Positions 14,449-17,615 of a stretch of DNA of 17,615 bases are shown here, in pieces. Under the pieces are notes generated by a model. The model was not told the origin of the DNA. It saw only the letters and a list, made by a program, of their open reading frames with translations, and searched no databases. The stretch's first letter is position 1. Every line of letters begins with the position of its first letter. Made by a program: the position numbers and the translations under genes. Origin of the DNA: an uncultured Planctomycetaceae bacterium (GTDB lineage: Bacteria > Planctomycetota > Planctomycetia > Planctomycetales > Planctomycetaceae); contig CAIXQV010000419.1 of NCBI GenBank assembly GCA_903921605.1, positions 1-17,615 on the forward strand, written 5' to 3'.

Positions 14449-17208
14449 CTATTCCTCGGGCAATGTGTCGCGGTCGATGCCGTATTTCGCCCAGATGCTT
14501 CGTTCCCAGGCGATCGACGCCGGGTTACTGACAGACCCGTTCAGCATCTGCTGCACGGCGGTGCCGTCAAAGCCAGCCTGTTTGCCTTCGGTCATAAACT
14601 GCTGGCGCAGCACGTCGTCGTCAGCAGAACGCTCGACCGGCTGGACCACGTAGAACGTGCTGAGATCTTCTGTTGAGACGATCCCGACTTTATCATTTTC
14701 GATCTCTTCAAATACGGTCTTCATGAACTTATCACCAGCAAATCGAATGCTGCCGCCGACTTCATCATTGAAGCGAACTTCGGAACGACGCAAAGTTGGA
14801 CGCTGCTGCATAAAGTTCATCTGTGGAGTAATGGATTGCTCCATCCATGAAAACGACTGAGTCTGGCGAAGAGTCAACGCGGCGGAATCAGCCTTGCCCA
14901 ATACTGTCTGGCCCTCAATGGACCCCGGCATATCCTTGCGTTCGCCTTCAGGCTTTGCCAGCCCTTCGCTAACAAGCTTCACCAACTCTTCAGCTCGCTT
15001 CTTAACAAGGTCACGGGCCTCGATACGCTTCCATGCCAAAACTACTTGATCCTTAATTCCTGGATCTTCCAGCTTTGGCACGTGAGTATCAGCGAACTCG
15101 ACAATCCACCACGCAAAGTGGACTTCGCCGCCATCAAGGTCGAAAGCATTCTTGACGCTCTGATTGCGAACAAACAGGTTTGTATCGTCAGCCATCGTCT
15201 TGGGGAACATGCCAAAGACCTGTTGAGCAACTGTGGCCCCAGCCTGCATGAACGGATTCTGCTGCGGCTCGGTCGCTGCGCCGATTGGATACGTTTCACC
15301 TTCAGCCAGATCCTGGAACGTAATCAGTGGCGTTTCGACAAAACTGCAACCATGCTTAGCTGCTAGTTCCTTCATTCCTTCATTCATATCTTTCGCGTAA
15401 TCACGCATCTTTTCATACAGGGCTTCATCGGAGATATCACGGTTTTCGGTGACAACGGCACGACGAACACTGGCTCGTTTGGCTTGCAGAGCCTTCAGAT
15501 CTTTCATGACCGCCAGCATTTTCTCATCGAGACTGGTGCGAACCCTCTGGTCCAGCAACTGATCGCGAATTTCGCTCTTCAGGTCATCATCCAATGGCTG
15601 GTATTCCACTTTTGGAATAACAAAATCTGGCTTCGTGCTGTCCTCAGTTGCCGCTTCTGCTGCAGGAGCATCCGCAGCTGGCTTTGCTTCTTCCGCCGGA
15701 GCAGCAGGTGTCTCGGCTGCTGGAGCAGCAGGCGTTTCTGCTGCTGGAGCAGCTGGTTTTTCTTCCGCAGCAGCCGGAGCCGCTGGCGTTTCCGCTGGTG
15801 CAGCGGCAGGAGCTTCCTGTTTAGCCGGCTCGGCCGCCGGTGCAGGTTCTTCTGTCTTCGCTTCGTCAGCAAACGGCAGGCACTGATCAGCAGGAGCTTC
15901 TGCTTTTGGCTCTTCTGGCTTTGGCTCTTCTTTCGGAGCTTCGGCTTTTGGGGCCTCTGCTGCAGGAGCTTCAGAAGCTGGCGTCTCTGGCTTGGCTTCT
16001 TCTGCCTTCGGTGCATCAGCACCTGGTTCCGCCGGAGCTGGATTCTCTTTCGGAGCTTCCCCTTCTGGAGTCGCTGGGGCACTGCCTTCTGGAGTCGCTG
16101 GGGCAGCACCTTCTGGCTTTGCAGCCCCTTCCGGAGCAGTGCCACCTTCTGCCGGCGGCGTTGCAGAATCCGTCTTCTCTTCGACCTCAACCGGCTTCTT
16201 GTACAATCGCTCTTTATTCTCGTTGTAATACGCTTCTACTTCTGCATCGGTCGCAGCTGTCGTTGCCTGTTCAACGGCCTTGTATCCCAGCTCAAGATAA
16301 GCCAACTTGGCCTTCTGTGGCTGGCGGAACCCGGGAGAACCCGGCTCATCCATGTGAGGAAACTTCAGACGGTTTTCAGCGAACAGTTTGCCGACTTCAG
16401 CATCGGACGGGTCCGGAACTTCGCTCGTGAAAGCGTCTACATCCAGTCGAACTGCATTTAATCGCTGGCTGACCTTAGTTCGCTTATAAAGTTCGTAGTA
16501 AACCTCCGGCCCCTGAGGAACGGCCGAGAAGTGAGGATTCAGATGCTGGTAAGCCATCTGAGCTTTAATCTCATTGCGGAAAGAATCCACCAGTTCCGCT
16601 TCGGTCACAACTTTACCACTGAAACTGAGACCGTTGCGAATCTCCGCAAACATGGCCTTTGTCAACTTATTGTCGGTCCGCTTGTTGATGTAATCAAACA
16701 CCATCCGGTCCGTGACAACGATCTGGAGTTCATCAGCTTCGGCTCGCATCAGCTCGCCGAAAGTCATGTCGTCTTCTACGTTTCCGCTGTAGAATTGGAA
16801 TTGAGGAGCGAATCGGCCCATTCCCGGGCCAATCGTCTTTTCGAACGCCTGGAACATGAAGCCGTTTGCGACGTTTCGCTTGAGCATCAGGTCGCCAATA
16901 CGACGTTCGTCGAAAGTGCCCAGGGTGGAAGAGCGAATTACGGCGTTGGCCGGGCTGATCAAATCCGGAAGCACAAAACCGCAGACTCCGCCGAGAACCG
17001 CGCCCGCAATACCATATTGCATCCAGCGTCCAGCGCTGACCCCTGCGAATGCGAAAATGATTCCACCGAGAAGGACGCCCAGCATGACAAAATGCGAGCC
17101 CTCCTGAGAAAACACAGCATCAAGGGTGAAAGCCATCATCGAAAGGATGACGACTGCCACCATCCACACGTGCTGATTTCGACGAAAGAAAGTAAATGGA
17201 GAACTCAT
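14449..17208 (-). CDS. Membrane-anchored SurA/PpiD-like protein with Ala/Pro/Glu/Lys linker
   Basis: A 919-residue protein. The N-terminus FTFFRRNQHVWMVAVVILSMMAF gives one membrane span (about 14-34), followed by two glycine-rich spans (39-58 and 64-84). Residues 95-340 are helical and resemble the SurA/PpiD chaperone N-domain: RNGLSFSGKVVTEAELVDSFRNEIKAQMAYQHL, then TDAEVEAYYNENKERLYKKP. Residues about 345-527 are a linker of Ala, Pro, Glu and Lys with repeated ETPAAPA and PEGSAPAT units and a lone Cys in DQCLPFAD. The C-terminal 390 residues are again PpiD-like (FMKTVFEEIENDKVGIVS...FYVVQPVERS). I cannot find a clear parvulin catalytic core, so isomerase activity is uncertain. A role in folding or quality control of exported proteins at the membrane is inferred. 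PpiD proteins usually have one span, not three. Confidence 0.8.
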   Translation of the reverse strand: MSSPFTFFRRNQHVWMVAVVILSMMAFTLDAVFSQEGSHFVMLGVLLGGIIFAFAGVSAGRWMQYGIAGAVLGGVCGFVLPDLISPANAVIRSSTLGTFDERRIGDLMLKRNVANGFMFQAFEKTIGPGMGRFAPQFQFYSGNVEDDMTFGELMRAEADELQIVVTDRMVFDYINKRTDNKLTKAMFAEIRNGLSFSGKVVTEAELVDSFRNEIKAQMAYQHLNPHFSAVPQGPEVYYELYKRTKVSQRLNAVRLDVDAFTSEVPDPSDAEVGKLFAENRLKFPHMDEPGSPGFRQPQKAKLAYLELGYKAVEQATTAATDAEVEAYYNENKERLYKKPVEVEEKTDSATPPAEGGTAPEGAAKPEGAAPATPEGSAPATPEGEAPKENPAPAEPGADAPKAEEAKPETPASEAPAAEAPKAEAPKEEPKPEEPKAEAPADQCLPFADEAKTEEPAPAAEPAKQEAPAAAPAETPAAPAAAEEKPAAPAAETPAAPAAETPAAPAEEAKPAADAPAAEAATEDSTKPDFVIPKVEYQPLDDDLKSEIRDQLLDQRVRTSLDEKMLAVMKDLKALQAKRASVRRAVVTENRDISDEALYEKMRDYAKDMNEGMKELAAKHGCSFVETPLITFQDLAEGETYPIGAATEPQQNPFMQAGATVAQQVFGMFPKTMADDTNLFVRNQSVKNAFDLDGGEVHFAWWIVEFADTHVPKLEDPGIKDQVVLAWKRIEARDLVKKRAEELVKLVSEGLAKPEGERKDMPGSIEGQTVLGKADSAALTLRQTQSFSWMEQSITPQMNFMQQRPTLRRSEVRFNDEVGGSIRFAGDKFMKTVFEEIENDKVGIVSTEDLSTFYVVQPVERSADDDVLRQQFMTEGKQAGFDGTAVQQMLNGSVSNPASIAWERSIWAKYGIDRDTLPEE
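15701..15748 (-). repeat. 24-bp tandem repeat in the PpiD-like linker
   Basis: Two units (15701-15724 and 15725-15748) sharing GCAGCAGG.GT.TC.GCTGCTGGA, followed by a partial third. Each encodes an eight-residue Ala/Pro/Glu/Thr unit (ETPAAPA plus A). The differences fall mostly at third positions. Confidence 0.7.
16061..16108 (-). repeat. 24-bp tandem repeat in the PpiD-like linker, second site
   Basis: Two near-identical units, 16061-16084 and 16085-16108, each beginning CCTTCTGGAGTCGCTGGGGC and differing only at the last few bases. A partial third starts at 16109. They encode ATPEGSAP-type octapeptides. The near-identity suggests a recent slippage duplication. Confidence 0.75.
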
Positions 17209-17510
17209 GTCGGGACGCTCGTACCGTTTGGAGGTTTCTTGTTCTGACCTTCGACCTGATCACTTGACAGAGGTCTGAAGAATGTTTTATCCCATCACGC
17301 GAGAACCGACGGGAGTCGCGGATTCTAGCCGTCGGGAGGGGACAGACAAGGTCAACTGAAGTCCGACTTCCCCACACTTCAAGGATGAGGCACCCCGAAG
17401 TTTCTTGACTTCTTTGCCTGACACTGTCACGTTCCGTCCTCCTTATCTGAATCTCAAGCTTCTCGAAGCCTGCCGTTCCTGTCCAGTTTTGAAACCAAAG
17501 TTAGTCGTTC
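17209..17510. other. Divergent intergenic region between the PpiD-like gene and topA
   Basis: About 300 bases without a supported gene. It should hold promoters for both flanking genes. TTGACT at 17405-17410 has no -10 partner at 16-18 bases. The only clear structure is the hairpin at 17306-17335. Neither flanking start codon has a Shine-Dalgarno site. Confidence 0.35.
17306..17335. repeat. Intergenic two-part hairpin
   Basis: The outer stem CCGACGG (17306-17312) pairs with CCGTCGG (17329-17335). Inside it GAGTC pairs with GATTC (one G-T pair) around loop GCG, with a 3-base bulge (TAG) on one side. There is no T-run. It sits midway between the two divergent genes, so it is not a terminator of either. 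Confidence 0.5.
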
Positions 17511-17615
17511 ATGGCATCCCAGAAAAAAGCACTCGTGATCGTCGAATCGCCCGCGAAAGCCAAGAAAATTGCAGGCTTTCTGGGCGACGATTACATCGTT
17601 AAGGCCAGCATGGGC
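17511..17615 (+). CDS. topA: DNA topoisomerase I, N-terminal part
   Basis: The first 35 codons from ATG 17511, cut by the right edge. The translation [20 protein letters not shown] continues as [29 protein letters not shown]...LG.DY.V.(A/S)S.G is the start of the TOPRIM domain of bacterial type IA topoisomerase I, which relaxes negative supercoils. The conserved glutamate in VESPAKA is present (E12). No Shine-Dalgarno site is visible before the ATG. The gene is divergent from the PpiD-like gene. Confidence 0.95.
   Translation, partial: MASQKKALVIVESPAKAKKIAGFLGDDYIVKASMG

Noticed and set aside
15579..16190. 203-codon minus-strand frame rich in Lys, Arg, Leu and Gln
   Set aside because: This is an alternative frame of the repetitive linker of the PpiD-like gene, with no start context.
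15484..16461. 325-codon plus-strand frame rich in Phe, Arg, Ser and Trp
   Set aside because: This is the antisense of the Ala/Pro/Glu/Lys linker. Its composition is an artefact of the repetitive coding strand.
17405..17602. 65-codon plus-strand frame across the topA start
   Set aside because: It overlaps the unmistakable TopA N-terminus in another frame.
1..17615. CRISPR array, prophage, toxin-antitoxin or defence cassette
   Set aside because: No regularly spaced repeats, no cas, integrase or transposase motifs, and no small paired genes were seen. All major genes have housekeeping or envelope roles or are isolated unknowns.

Overview
The window looks like a piece of the chromosome of a planctomycete (phylum Planctomycetota). 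The reasons are a DUF1501 protein with a twin-arginine signal, a secreted N,N-dimethylformamidase-like protein, a Uma2-fold protein, weak or absent Shine-Dalgarno sites with frequent GTG/TTG starts, and short GC-rich palindromes between genes. The phylum call is an inference from gene content. I cannot name the genus. I see no CRISPR array, insertion sequence, prophage, tRNA, rRNA or recognisable defence cassette. This is mostly ordinary housekeeping and envelope DNA, and I did not find a convincing new multi-gene system.

Layout, left to right. At 1-416 (-) is the signal-peptide-bearing N-terminus of an N,N-dimethylformamidase beta-subunit-like protein that runs off the left edge. Divergent from it, a probable two-gene unit holds an M19 membrane-dipeptidase homologue and a Uma2-family protein whose three expected catalytic positions are all substituted. 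A 61-base hairpin with a T-run separates this unit from convergent citrate synthase (gltA, -). Divergent from gltA is a DUF1501 protein (+). It converges, with only 21 bases between stop codons, on prfC (-), which encodes release factor 3. Next comes a TolC-like outer-membrane lipoprotein (-) with an unusual proline-rich tail.

The middle-right part runs on the plus strand: a YkgJ-type cysteine-cluster protein, histidyl-tRNA synthetase (hisS), a tRNase Z of the plant TRZ1/TRZ2 type, and an unrecognised protein of about 274 residues. Release factor 3, HisRS and tRNase Z give the window a translation and tRNA-maturation flavour. Only hisS and the tRNase Z gene are adjacent and co-directional. 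The right end has a large minus-strand membrane-anchored SurA/PpiD-like protein with a 180-residue Ala/Pro/Glu/Lys linker and its own terminator. Divergent from it are the first 35 codons of topoisomerase I (topA), cut by the right edge.

The most interesting non-coding signal is a set of small hairpins between genes. One module, GTCGGACA-N4-TGTCCAAC with a GCCCRTCG box 7 bases upstream, occurs twice in opposite orientation on either side of the YkgJ-type gene. Related-looking palindromes lie at 3892-3917, 7173-7189, 10734-10747, 13186-13251 and 17306-17335. They look like dispersed intergenic repeats. The most interesting protein-level signals are the degenerate Uma2 protein, the plant-type tRNase Z, the linker-rich PpiD-like protein and the orphan gene at 13420.
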